This document shows, one piece after another, positions 17,207 to 26,168 of a stretch of DNA of 62,401 nucleotides. The first letter of the stretch is position 1. Every line of letters begins with the position of its first letter. The stretch comes from Flavobacteriales bacterium UBA1531 (GTDB taxonomy: Bacteria > Bacteroidota > Bacteroidia > Flavobacteriales_D > Sanyastnellaceae). The stretch spans positions 1 through 62,401 of the forward strand of contig DCPZ01000037.1 in NCBI GenBank assembly GCA_002323795.1, read 5' to 3'. Made by a program: the position numbers and the translations under genes. The notes under the pieces were generated by a model. It searched no databases, had not been told where the DNA came from, and was given only the letters and a program-made list of their open reading frames with translations.

Positions 17207-18792
17207 TCGACCGTGACTTGATGTGTTCCTTCAATCGACACTTGAAGGCGCATGCGCTCATTGCCCGTGAAGACGACCTCCCCTTCTGAATTCATGCGAG
17301 CCGAAAAAACGAGCTGACTTGGTCCCATCAAACGAAGGTCTCCAACAGGAATACGCCATTCAATGACATTGGAAGCACTTGTTTCATTAAAAAAAGAAGG
17401 CACCATTCCATCAAGGACTTCGGTAGCGAAGGCATCGTCCAAGTGTATCCATTCCGCATTGAAATCCCAAGAAATCGGAAAACCATTTGTGATACGGAGC
17501 ACTAAGTCTCCTTCAAATTGCGGCAAATCGACGCCTTCAAAATTAAAAGTTTGTGCCACGCCAAATTGCTCGATGGCTCCTTTCAATGGCCATTCCAGAT
17601 CCAACCGCAACTGCGGAGGCTGTCGGACATCGAAGAAATCTTGCCCCCCTGAAACATCGCCCAAAGGATTGAGCAGTCCCTCTCCTTGCATGGTAACCCA
17701 CTCAGGCAGATAACTCAACAATTCAAAAACATCCGGTCCTGTTTCCAAAAGATCCATGCTCCAAATGCTCGGCGTCACTGCGCCTGAATTCCAATCGGCA
17801 CGAGAAATAAATTGAGGCACAGCAAACTGCGGATGGTCCACATTGATGCCATCCACTTGCAAGGCATCCAAATCAAGGCGAATGTCTGCGGCAAGGGTGT
17901 TTCTAAATGCAAGCAGTGCCCGCGTTGGATTGATTTCCAAAAAACCGCCTGTGAATACTTCAGAATCGAAGATTTTTTGTTCCAAATCAAGATCAAGCGT
18001 CTCTTGTCCAAAATAACCCGCGACCTGCTGCACCAATAAATCCTTGAAATGCATGTCAACCACAATGCTGTCGGACCCAAAGACCTGAGCAGTGTCTTCA
18101 ATGAATGCTGGCGTCCCTATGATCAACTCACTTGCAATTCGGTTGATTTCATTTCCTGAAACCCCTGTCAAATCAATGGCCGCTCCAGACAAATCAATCA
18201 CACCTGTTGCCGTTTGAAATTGTCCAGTTGCACTTGGAGGAAGCAGAACATACAATTCAACGGCCTGACCATCAATGGTGACACTGGGGAAATCATATCC
18301 CATTTCCACATAACCATCTGTCGAACTCTTTACAGAATATTCAATCCGTCCTGACTCGAGCACAATCGATTTAAACTGCTGATCGATTCCCTGGAACACA
18401 ATATCCTCCTCTGAATCAAGCAAGACAGTCCCCGGTGGGACTTGAAAGGGACCTCCAGAAAAATCGGGTGAAAGCTCCTGAGAAACCAATGTGTCAGGAA
18501 GTTGAGTCAGGGATTCAATATTGAGCTCACTCAAGGCCCCATTGAAAAGAATGACTGCAACAGGTCCAGTTTCAACTGTCGCAACCGAATCACCGACCAC
18601 ATCGGTCCAATCCAATAAATCGTCTACAAGAGGCAAGGCGACATCCACTTTCCATGTGGTCGCCTGACGGTTGCATCCAAAAACGCCCAAAAAAATGGCA
18701 CAGATAGCCAGAGGGAATCGAGCCAGTATTCGCCGCTGAGCCAATTGCAGACATTTGGATGCCGATTTATTCATCATCTCTGAGCACTCCAC
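17203..18792 (-). CDS. Large hypothetical lipoprotein paired with the barrel protein
   Basis: 529 residues. A lipobox (FLGVFGC, Cys near residue 40) follows the hydrophobic segment. The most likely start is one of two ATGs within the first 7 codons. The mature protein is acidic and beta-rich, with recurring hydrophobic strands and many Asp/Gly turns; no enzyme motif is visible. It directly abuts the dapF fusion (0 nt between stop and start region) and overlaps the barrel gene by 4 nt. Barrel and lipoprotein pairs of this kind are frequent in the phylum, but I do not know this one's role. Confidence 0.65.
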   Translation of the reverse strand: MECSEMMNKSASKCLQLAQRRILARFPLAICAIFLGVFGCNRQATTWKVDVALPLVDDLLDWTDVVGDSVATVETGPVAVILFNGALSELNIESLTQLPDTLVSQELSPDFSGGPFQVPPGTVLLDSEEDIVFQGIDQQFKSIVLESGRIEYSVKSSTDGYVEMGYDFPSVTIDGQAVELYVLLPPSATGQFQTATGVIDLSGAAIDLTGVSGNEINRIASELIIGTPAFIEDTAQVFGSDSIVVDMHFKDLLVQQVAGYFGQETLDLDLEQKIFDSEVFTGGFLEINPTRALLAFRNTLAADIRLDLDALQVDGINVDHPQFAVPQFISRADWNSGAVTPSIWSMDLLETGPDVFELLSYLPEWVTMQGEGLLNPLGDVSGGQDFFDVRQPPQLRLDLEWPLKGAIEQFGVAQTFNFEGVDLPQFEGDLVLRITNGFPISWDFNAEWIHLDDAFATEVLDGMVPSFFNETSASNVIEWRIPVGDLRLMGPSQLVFSARMNSEGEVVFTGNERMRLQVSIEGTHQVTVE

Positions 18793-20880
18793 TCAATGCA
18801 TTTTTTTCCGTCCAAAAAGAATTGAAGTTTGACCTCCCCTTGGCCATTTCCAAGGATCGAGGCTCAACCAAACGGCCCACGCCAAAAGAGTGCTTACTAA
18901 AGATACGAATTGTGGGACAAAAACATTTGCGACCAAGAACATCAAAATCGAAAGCGCTAAAATCGTCCTCAACCAATCAGCCCATGAACAATCCTTTCGC
19001 TTTGCAATTCCGTACACAAGCAGAATGGGCGAAGCCCAAACAAGGTTCCAATTTGCCCATGTATCTTGGTGATCTGTGGCCGTTCGCATCAAAAGGAGTA
19101 GAATTCCGAGGGCACCCGCTAACCACTGAATTTCTTTACCTGCCCGACGCTTCCAGCCATCGATCACTTGATCTTTTCGAGACAAAGCCCATCGGAATGC
19201 TGTCCACACCAAAGTCCACATCAAAACGACAACGGTGTAAAACAAAGGGTGCAACCAAAAGGATGTATTTACGCTTCGGAACCATGGTCGCTGAGGGGGA
19301 AGCAACTCCTCGGGATTACCTGCAATGGACCGACCGTCCAATTCAATCTGCTGCAATTGAGCCATAAGCCCATCGGGCAGAAAACTTGAGCCACATGCAG
19401 GCATTTTCTGATCGACCCGTGAGCCCAAAATAAAATCTATTCCTGCCTCTGCCCATGGATCGCCTTGGATGTATGGCTCGAGCGCCTGTCGGTATGTAAC
19501 ATTTTGCCTGAATGCCTCATCCTTTTCGCAATGTATCGTCAGTCGCGAACCCCATGCGCGTTCAAGAGCTAAGAGTGCTCGCGAACTGCAGTTATCGTGC
19601 AGAAATTTGTAAGAATAAGTGCGATTCTCAGGCAGATGATTCCATTCTAAGAAATCGATCAGGGCACGCGCATCATCCGCTGTGATGTCCAGAACTTGCT
19701 CTAAGATGGCACGGTCGGTATTCATATAATTTTTCAGAAAGGCAGCAAATGGGGATTTGGCGAGCCGATAATCCAACTGTCCTCGCATGAAACGAGCATA
19801 AAAACCTTCACTGAATTGGAACGTTCCGTAGTTGTATGTCCAATCAACCGGTGGAGTTTGCCCCCAATCTGTAATTCGAATCGCAGTGTGCCCCCATGCG
19901 CTATATAAATCTGAACCAGGAGATCCTGTTAAAACAGAAACCTGAACAGAGTCGGTCCAAAATGAAGAAGGTGAATCAACTGCAAGGCTGGGATTGAATG
20001 AACTGATCGAGAAGAATAACGCCAAACTGGCAAGCAACCATTTCGCCCCGTCCCAGGTGCCTTGAGACAACTGCTTCACAGGTCCTGTGAGCCATACATT
20101 TCGGTACGTTGAACCGGGCACTTGATTGCAATCTAAATCAATTGTCAGTTCACCGCCTGGCATCTCAACGGTGCGGTGAGCCGCACCACCCCTTCGATCA
20201 AAATCCGCCACAGCAGCAGCAGCAGCTCCGGTTCCACAAGCCAATGTCTCGTCTTCCACTCCTCGCTCAAAAGTACGCATCTTCAAAGCGATGGGGCTCG
20301 AGCAGGCTACAAAGTCAACATTCACTCCGTCTGGAGCATAGTGCGCCTGATTGCGGATGGCCCGACCCTCCGATGCCACATCCAGTTCGTTGATTTCATG
20401 CATCTCCATCCATTCCAAATGATGCGGACTCCCCGTATCGACAAAATCGGCTTTTCGCAATGGACTTAAATAATGCCTTGCGTGCTCAGGTGGCATAACT
20501 TCTAGAAGCTGCACCGCAGGAAAGTCCAGCTCCAAATTCCATTTTACGGCATGTCTACCATCGCATGCCAAGAGTGCTCCGCCCTTTTCATCCATCCAAC
20601 CTTGACCACACAAAAAGGCAAATAGCGCTCGGCTTCCGTTGCCGCAAAACGATCTCGACCCATCGGCATTCAAGTAATCCATTTTCCACGAATTGCACTT
20701 ACCATTTCCCTCCAATTCGCCCCATGGTTGAAAAAAAATAACACCATCAGCACCCAACCCAGTGCTGCGGTTGCACCACGCCGAAATGTCCTCTGGACTT
20801 GGCAAATTCAACCATTCGCGTTGATCCAAAAGGATGAAATCGTTGCCTGTGCCTTCCCATTTCCAAAAATTGAAATGCAT
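18793..20880 (-). CDS. dapF: Diaminopimelate epimerase fused to DUF4105/Lnb-like membrane enzyme
   Basis: 695 residues in one frame. Residues 1-276 are a complete DapF: GTGNDF, Asn71 to Asn81 with the first catalytic Cys79 (SFCGNGSRA), and the second Cys215 (ETLACGTGAA). DapF converts LL- to meso-diaminopimelate for peptidoglycan and lysine. Residue 281 onward is a transmembrane segment (WLLASLALFFSISS), then a periplasmic DUF4105-type domain with His331 (SAWGHTAIRI) and Cys431 (FLHDNCSSR), then about five transmembrane helices (about 545-566, 585-600, 611-625, 637-655, 658-673). That is the layout of the family Pfam now links, as I recall, to Lnb, a Bacteroides lipoprotein N-acyltransferase. 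No stop separates the halves. In-frame GTG (20077-20079) and TTG codons could also start the second half separately. The fusion is visible; joint function is inference. Confidence 0.85.
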   Translation of the reverse strand: MHFNFWKWEGTGNDFILLDQREWLNLPSPEDISAWCNRSTGLGADGVIFFQPWGELEGNGKCNSWKMDYLNADGSRSFCGNGSRALFAFLCGQGWMDEKGGALLACDGRHAVKWNLELDFPAVQLLEVMPPEHARHYLSPLRKADFVDTGSPHHLEWMEMHEINELDVASEGRAIRNQAHYAPDGVNVDFVACSSPIALKMRTFERGVEDETLACGTGAAAAAVADFDRRGGAAHRTVEMPGGELTIDLDCNQVPGSTYRNVWLTGPVKQLSQGTWDGAKWLLASLALFFSISSFNPSLAVDSPSSFWTDSVQVSVLTGSPGSDLYSAWGHTAIRITDWGQTPPVDWTYNYGTFQFSEGFYARFMRGQLDYRLAKSPFAAFLKNYMNTDRAILEQVLDITADDARALIDFLEWNHLPENRTYSYKFLHDNCSSRALLALERAWGSRLTIHCEKDEAFRQNVTYRQALEPYIQGDPWAEAGIDFILGSRVDQKMPACGSSFLPDGLMAQLQQIELDGRSIAGNPEELLPPQRPWFRSVNTSFWLHPLFYTVVVLMWTLVWTAFRWALSRKDQVIDGWKRRAGKEIQWLAGALGILLLLMRTATDHQDTWANWNLVWASPILLVYGIAKRKDCSWADWLRTILALSILMFLVANVFVPQFVSLVSTLLAWAVWLSLDPWKWPRGGQTSILFGRKKMH

Positions 20881-20942
20881 TGCAGCGAAGGTAGCCCATC
20901 CGGACTGCGCTATCTTTACACTGTCGTCAAAAAATCAATCCG

Positions 20943-23000
20943 TTGTCATCCATCGAATCAGGCGTTAAAGCACTCCTCAATGCATTTGAGACCATGAGCA
21001 CAGCTCGTGCCATGAGCGATTTGTTTGAAGCCAATGCTAGGCTTACGTCAAAATATGTTCATGCTTGCTCTCGCGGACATGAGGCGATCCAATGGGCCGC
21101 TGGAAGGCTGCTGCAACCACAAGACTTTTTGAGCGCGTATTACCGAGACGATTGCTTATTACTCGCTATGGGTATGAAGCCGGAAGAACTAATGCTTCAA
21201 CTGTTTGCCAAAGCGGATGACCCCTTTTCAGGCGGACGAACTTACTACAGCCATCCGTCCTTGAATCGCCTTGACCTGCCCCGTATACCTCATCAAAGTA
21301 GCGCTACAGGCATGCAAGCCATTCCCGCCGCGGGTGTAGCGATGGGGATTCAATACCGTGAAACACGCGGGCTTGGACACGATCGAGATGGCGCCCCCCC
21401 CGTAGTTGTTTGTTCCATCGGAGATGCTGCGCTGACAGAGGGAGAAGTGAGTGAGGCCCTGCACATGAGTGATTTGAGAGAATTGCCCATCATCTGGTTA
21501 GTCCAAGACAACGAATGGGATATTTCTGCACATTCTTCTGAAATTCGATCACACGATGCCAGCACCCTCATACAGGCATTCCCAAAAATCCAAGCCTTTG
21601 AAATCGACGGCGCAGAATCAGAAGTGAGCATGGAAACCATGCGTTCGGCATTCGAATATGTTCGGGAACATCGCAAGCCTGTCATGGTTCATGCTCATGT
21701 CCCACTGCTTGGGCATCATACAAGCGGAGTCAGAAAAGAGTGGTACCGTGATGATCTCGATTCCCATGAAAAGCGTGACCCTTTGCCCCGGCTGAAAAAG
21801 CGATTGGAAGTTTTGGGAATCGACAAATCAGAGCTGGATAGAATCTCTCAGGAAGCAGAGGCTGCTGTCCAAACGGCGTTCGATGCAGCCCTTTCAAAAC
21901 CCGATCCCGATCCGGCATCATTGCTGCAACACGCCATTGCCCCTGCAGCAATAATACAGGAAGAAGGAGAACGCGTCGGAAAAGAAACTGAACTGACATT
22001 GATGGTGGATTGTGCATTGCACGCCATGCAGGAAATTTTAGAGCAGCATCCGGAGGCATTACTATACGGTCAAGATGTTGGAGGGCGTCTGGGAGGCGTC
22101 TTTCGAGAAGCAGCGACTTTGGCCCAAAAGTTTGGCGATGACCGCGTCTTCAACACACCCATCCAAGAAGCTTTTATCATTGGATCCACAGCTGGAATGT
22201 CTGCGGCAGGATTGCGTCCGATTGTGGAGGTGCAATTTGCCGATTACCTCTGGCCTGGACTCAATCAACTGTTCACCGAACTGAGTCGAAGTTATTTCTT
22301 GTCCAATGGCCAATGGCCGGTGCACAGTCTGATTCGAGTCCCTATTGGTGCCTACGGTTCAGGCGGTCCTTATCACAGCTCGAGCATTGAATCCATTCTC
22401 GCCAACATTCGTGGAATCAAAGTGGTCTATCCGTCCAATGGTGCTGACCTCAAAGGCTTGCTTAAATCTGCATTTTATGATCCCAACCCTGTTGTTGTGC
22501 TCGAACACAAAGGCCTCTATTGGTCAAAGATTCCGGGTACAGAAGGGGCAAAAGTCATAGAACCCTCAGAAGATTACAGAGTTCCAATTGGGAAGGCGCG
22601 TATGGCACATGAATGTGCAAAGGGGATTGCACCCAAATGCACCATCATTGCATACGGAAGAGGCATTTATTGGTCACTTGAAGCCATCCAGGGTTTAGAA
22701 GAAGAAGTGGAAGTTCTTGACCTGAGATCCATCAGTCCGATTGATTTCAAAATGATTGCCGGTCGGATTGAAAAATCTCATCGCGCCTTAATTGTTACGG
22801 AAGAACCCGCTCTCAATGGATTTGCTCAAGCGCTGGCCGGTCGCATTGGAATGGAGCTATTCTCAAATTTAGATGCACCCGTTCAAGTGGTCGGATCGAT
22901 GGAAACCCCGGCCATTCCATTGAATGAAGACTTGGAGCGATTTGTGCTCCTTGACGCAGAAAAGGTGCGCAATGCACTCCTTAAAACACTTGCTTTTTGA
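20943..23000 (+). CDS. Branched-chain 2-oxoacid dehydrogenase E1, fused alpha-beta
   Basis: 685 residues from a TTG at 20943; an ATG at 20994 (MSTARAMSD) is an alternative. Residues about 1-330 are the alpha part: SRGHEAIQWAAG, YYRDDCLLLAMG and the thiamine diphosphate loop GDAALTEGEVSEALHM ending in Gln-Asp-Asn. Residues about 350-680 are the beta part (QDVGGRLGGVFREA, TPIQEAFIIGSTAGMSA, YGSGGPYHSSSIE). It oxidatively decarboxylates 2-oxo acids from Val, Leu and Ile, with E2 and E3 encoded elsewhere; the product feeds branched fatty acid synthesis. Single-chain E1 is the usual form in Bacteroidota. A TATCTTTA element at 20911-20918 is a probable -7 box and leaves a short leader. Confidence 0.9.
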   Translation: MSSIESGVKALLNAFETMSTARAMSDLFEANARLTSKYVHACSRGHEAIQWAAGRLLQPQDFLSAYYRDDCLLLAMGMKPEELMLQLFAKADDPFSGGRTYYSHPSLNRLDLPRIPHQSSATGMQAIPAAGVAMGIQYRETRGLGHDRDGAPPVVVCSIGDAALTEGEVSEALHMSDLRELPIIWLVQDNEWDISAHSSEIRSHDASTLIQAFPKIQAFEIDGAESEVSMETMRSAFEYVREHRKPVMVHAHVPLLGHHTSGVRKEWYRDDLDSHEKRDPLPRLKKRLEVLGIDKSELDRISQEAEAAVQTAFDAALSKPDPDPASLLQHAIAPAAIIQEEGERVGKETELTLMVDCALHAMQEILEQHPEALLYGQDVGGRLGGVFREAATLAQKFGDDRVFNTPIQEAFIIGSTAGMSAAGLRPIVEVQFADYLWPGLNQLFTELSRSYFLSNGQWPVHSLIRVPIGAYGSGGPYHSSSIESILANIRGIKVVYPSNGADLKGLLKSAFYDPNPVVVLEHKGLYWSKIPGTEGAKVIEPSEDYRVPIGKARMAHECAKGIAPKCTIIAYGRGIYWSLEAIQGLEEEVEVLDLRSISPIDFKMIAGRIEKSHRALIVTEEPALNGFAQALAGRIGMELFSNLDAPVQVVGSMETPAIPLNEDLERFVLLDAEKVRNALLKTLAF

Positions 23001-23572
23001 AGAATAAAGCTCCTACAAGACAGCCATTCAATGTCATTCTATTGTCGCTTCTGATGCTCGGGATAAGCGGCCAATTCGCTCTTGCCGCAAAGCCTTGGAG
23101 TGGTAAAATTATTTATGACGTGCAGCCAATGAACAGTGCGGCATCGGAATGGGACTATTTGCCTCATACCATTACTTACGAAACCAACGGTGAACATTGG
23201 CGAATTACGGAAAAAGGCACCAGTTTCGAGCGCATTTGGATTGGAGCGTTCGATGATTTGGAATATTCCGTCTTGTTCCATTTCCTTGGACATGCGATTG
23301 AATTGTTGGAGCCTTGCCCAAACGAAGTACTTGATGGAGATGGGGAATGGTTCGATGCGCCGGCACCTTGCGCCTGGTCCGTGCAGGCACTTCCGAAGTC
23401 ATGCATTCTTTACGATGGTCCAGCTTCTTTCCAGATTTTGGTCCATGAACGGAATGAAGTACCGCTTCGCAATTGGGAGCGAGGCACCTTTGAGTTGCCC
23501 GAGGGTTATGAGCCCATGGACCGTATGTCGCTTTCCGCGCTTCTGACTTCGTTGACGAAAGGTCAGCACTGA
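22997..23572 (+). CDS. Hypothetical secreted protein
   Basis: 191 residues beginning at a TTG that overlaps the previous stop (TTGA), so it is probably co-translated with the E1 gene. A signal peptide covers residues 10-31 (ILLSLLMLGISGQFALAA). The mature part starts WSGKIIYDVQPMNS and contains several Trp and two Cys pairs (EPCPN, PCAWSV). The beginning of the mature chain resembles small DUF4412-like or GLPGLI-type secreted proteins, in which GxIxY starts the domain, but this is not certain. Function is unknown. Confidence 0.62.
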   Translation: MKNKAPTRQPFNVILLSLLMLGISGQFALAAKPWSGKIIYDVQPMNSAASEWDYLPHTITYETNGEHWRITEKGTSFERIWIGAFDDLEYSVLFHFLGHAIELLEPCPNEVLDGDGEWFDAPAPCAWSVQALPKSCILYDGPASFQILVHERNEVPLRNWERGTFELPEGYEPMDRMSLSALLTSLTKGQH

Positions 23573-23674
23573 GACAAAACACAATGCAGATCAATTTGGG
23601 TCGCTTTGCGCCCAAATATGTGCAGTTCATAAAGATTTTAAGAACAATTCCGAGCGAACTAAGGTCGTTTAGTT

Positions 23675-24757
23675 ATGGCCCAGTCGGAAAGGAGTGATTG
23701 GATTGTGAAAAGTTGCTCAAAAGAAGCAACAGATGCTATGCGCATTAAACTGAAGTCCGCAGCGGATTCCGGCCACAAGTCATTGGTTCAAACTCCGGGC
23801 TCAAGCGTTCAGTTCATGTTACCTACAACACCCGCTGAGAGGCGCCGATATTCGTTGATTTCGGCAATCGACTCCACGGAACCTGAATTCATCGTTAAAG
23901 ACGTTAAGGGAGGCAAAGCAAGCCAATTTTTTCATCAGAAATTGAAAGCTGGAGATCGGCTGCAAATTCAAAACACGCAAAGCAATCTTTGGAAAAGTGA
24001 CTGGTGCGACACAAGAAAGAACTTCATTTGTTTCGCAGGTGGAATAGGCATCAGCCCGGTATATAGTGTGATCCAATGGGGGCTGACCAATTCGGAAAGA
24101 CTTGGACATACCTTCCAGTTGTTTTTCAGTGCGAAGACTCCAAGGCATGCTCTTCTAACACAAGAATTGGAAAGCCTTGGATCCAATAACAACCTAAACA
24201 TCAAGCGGGTGTTTTCAGAACGCTCCAACGATGAAGGGGCCGCCTTAGGGCATATTACAACAGAGAAAGTGCTCAGTTGGCTGAACGAATTGCCGAATGC
24301 GCATTCTTCAGAATACATCATCAGCGGTCCTTTTGGCATGATGCAAAATGTGCACGATGCGCTCGACCACATGAATGTACCCAGCGCTCAACGGCATACA
24401 GAATACTTCACCGATCGAGTTGTAGATGCCAAGGGGCAAAACGCAAGCAGCGCGAGCGAAAAACGCCAAAACAGACCCAAATGCACCCTAGAAATTGAGC
24501 AAGATTCTGGAGTGCAAGAATTCACCATGCACGGCGAGGGAAAATCAATTCTTCGCGCAGCATTGGATGCCGGACTCAATGTGCCTCACTCCTGCCGAGG
24601 AGGTATTTGCATGTCTTGTCGTGCAATAGTCGTTGAAGGCGAAGTCCTCCGTGATGGTGTGAGCGGCTTGTCGGAAGAAGAAAAGGCAGAAGGAAAAATT
24701 CTCTGCTGTAGGACCCAACCAAAAACGAGCACACTCAAGTTGCGATTTGATCGCTAA
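23675..24757 (+). CDS. Ferredoxin-NAD(P)H reductase with C-terminal 2Fe-2S domain (PaaE-like)
   Basis: 360 residues. Three domains in order: an FAD-binding barrel with RRYSL near residue 57; an NAD(P)-binding fold with FAGGIGISPVYS near residue 120 and ISGPFGMMQ near 215; and a plant-type 2Fe-2S ferredoxin domain with Cys307, Cys312, Cys315 and Cys344 or Cys345 (CRGGICMSC then LCCRTQP). This is the reductase order of PaaE, the phenylacetyl-CoA epoxidase reductase, and of related ring-hydroxylating or HCP reductases. No paaABCD genes are near, so the electron acceptor is unknown and the name PaaE is only by family. It is cytoplasmic. Confidence 0.85.
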   Translation: MAQSERSDWIVKSCSKEATDAMRIKLKSAADSGHKSLVQTPGSSVQFMLPTTPAERRRYSLISAIDSTEPEFIVKDVKGGKASQFFHQKLKAGDRLQIQNTQSNLWKSDWCDTRKNFICFAGGIGISPVYSVIQWGLTNSERLGHTFQLFFSAKTPRHALLTQELESLGSNNNLNIKRVFSERSNDEGAALGHITTEKVLSWLNELPNAHSSEYIISGPFGMMQNVHDALDHMNVPSAQRHTEYFTDRVVDAKGQNASSASEKRQNRPKCTLEIEQDSGVQEFTMHGEGKSILRAALDAGLNVPHSCRGGICMSCRAIVVEGEVLRDGVSGLSEEEKAEGKILCCRTQPKTSTLKLRFDR

Positions 24758-24860
24758 CTGTTCCCGCATCGGATAACACTTTGTTTGGTCGCGCTTCGCT
24801 GCTTTTTTTTCAGAAATATGTCACCCGCTTAGCTTTGACAAAGCCCTGACAAAAGAAAGA

Positions 24861-24890
24861 TTCGAAGGCATCAGTGTACGGGTACATTTG
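24861..24890 (+). promoter_or_regulatory. Probable promoter of the HmuY operon
   Basis: TTC (24861-24863), 19-nt spacer and TACATTTG (24883-24890) fit the Bacteroidota promoter, with one mismatch in the -33 element. It lies 27 nt upstream of the first HmuY ATG. No obvious iron-regulator palindrome was seen next to it. Confidence 0.6.
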
Positions 24891-24917
24891 TACGCAGCAC
24901 AAACAAAAGCAAGAAAA

Positions 24918-26168
24918 ATGAATCATTCAAGATACATCTCACTGAAAGGCATTTTGACCTTCATATTCGGCGTTACCACCCTCATTGCTGGCGCTCAGAC
25001 CATCATAGAGGACACCTTTTCTCTGGGATCTGGCTACGAAGACATGGCGTTCTACAGTTTGGAAAATGGCGTTGTAGCACAAAGCCCTTTGGCTGATTGG
25101 CACATCGCTTTGGATGTTCGCCCAATGGGAAGCGGCGCCCGCATCAACTGTGGAACAGGAATGACATTATACTACTACGGCGGACTGGAGAATTGGCTGA
25201 CTGTAAATCTAGATACATGGGACATGCCCGATCCACTCCGAAATGACCAATCAGATTGGGCAAATGCAGCATTTAATCAAGGCGGTGACGGCATGTTTGA
25301 CTTAGGGTGGGGCATTTATGACATCATAACCCACGAAGTTCATTCAGATAAAATGTACCTCATTCAATTCCCAGATGGAACGTGGAAACAATTTGCAATT
25401 TTATCCCTCGTCAGTGGAACGTACACCTACCAAGTTGCTGACGTTGGAGGTGACAACGAATTGTTGGGTTCGGTAAGCAAATCCGATTATGAAGGAAAAC
25501 TTTTTGCTTATTGCAACATCACTTCCGGCGAAGCGATGGACTTAGAGCCTGATACCCCTTGGGATTTCGTCTTCCATTCATACGTGGAAGACCTCGGAGG
25601 CGGAACATATTATGGGGTTGTCGGGGCTCTTGCTCACCCTGATGCGACTGTGCAACAGGTCGATGGCTTGCAAGACCCATTCACAGATGGTGACTTCGAT
25701 GCCGCTTCTTTCTCAATGGCGACGAATGAAGTAGGATATGATTGGAAAACATATTCGCCAGGCTCAGGATACGTGCTTGAGAGCGAACGATGTTATTTCG
25801 TTTCTGCCAATGATCAAGCAATATGGCGGATGGTAATGACCGAATTTGGCGGATCTGCAACGGGGGACATCACCCTCGGCAAAGTGGAAGTGAGCGGCTC
25901 AAATGTAAATCCTGTGATAAATACAACTGAAGTGCTGGCGTACCCGAACCCCGTAATGAGCGGTCGAAACATAACACTCGAAGTCGCTCCCCAATTCGAA
26001 AACGCCCATTTCAATGTACGATCTCTTGCAGGCTCAGTAGTGATGTCATTTACGCCTACTGCTTTTCCTTATCGATTAAATACGAGCAATTTAAAATCAG
26101 GTTACTACCTCCTTGAGAGCACGAGTTCTAATGGACAGCCGCTTAAATCGCGCTTCATCGTTCAATGA
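24918..26168 (+). CDS. HmuY-family haem-binding protein with T9SS tail
   Basis: 416 residues from ATG 24918. A signal peptide (ILTFIFGVTTLIAGAQ) starts the chain, and residues about 15-330 have the HmuY-like beta structure, with IDVRPM-like strands and VGYDWKTYSPGSGYVL near the end of the domain. The C-terminus (EVLAYPNPVMSGRNITLEV onward, ending SRFIVQ) is a T9SS type A domain. The expected product is a secreted or surface-displayed haemophore. In Porphyromonas HmuY takes haem from host proteins and hands it to the TonB receptor. Haem ligands cannot be assigned here because His and Met positions are not obvious. It overlaps the receptor gene by 4 nt. Confidence 0.8.
   Translation: MNHSRYISLKGILTFIFGVTTLIAGAQTIIEDTFSLGSGYEDMAFYSLENGVVAQSPLADWHIALDVRPMGSGARINCGTGMTLYYYGGLENWLTVNLDTWDMPDPLRNDQSDWANAAFNQGGDGMFDLGWGIYDIITHEVHSDKMYLIQFPDGTWKQFAILSLVSGTYTYQVADVGGDNELLGSVSKSDYEGKLFAYCNITSGEAMDLEPDTPWDFVFHSYVEDLGGGTYYGVVGALAHPDATVQQVDGLQDPFTDGDFDAASFSMATNEVGYDWKTYSPGSGYVLESERCYFVSANDQAIWRMVMTEFGGSATGDITLGKVEVSGSNVNPVINTTEVLAYPNPVMSGRNITLEVAPQFENAHFNVRSLAGSVVMSFTPTAFPYRLNTSNLKSGYYLLESTSSNGQPLKSRFIVQ

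Noticed and set aside
24757..24860. Riboswitch or iron-regulator box before the HmuY operon
   Set aside because: I found no palindrome or known riboswitch core there; only the promoter is supported.
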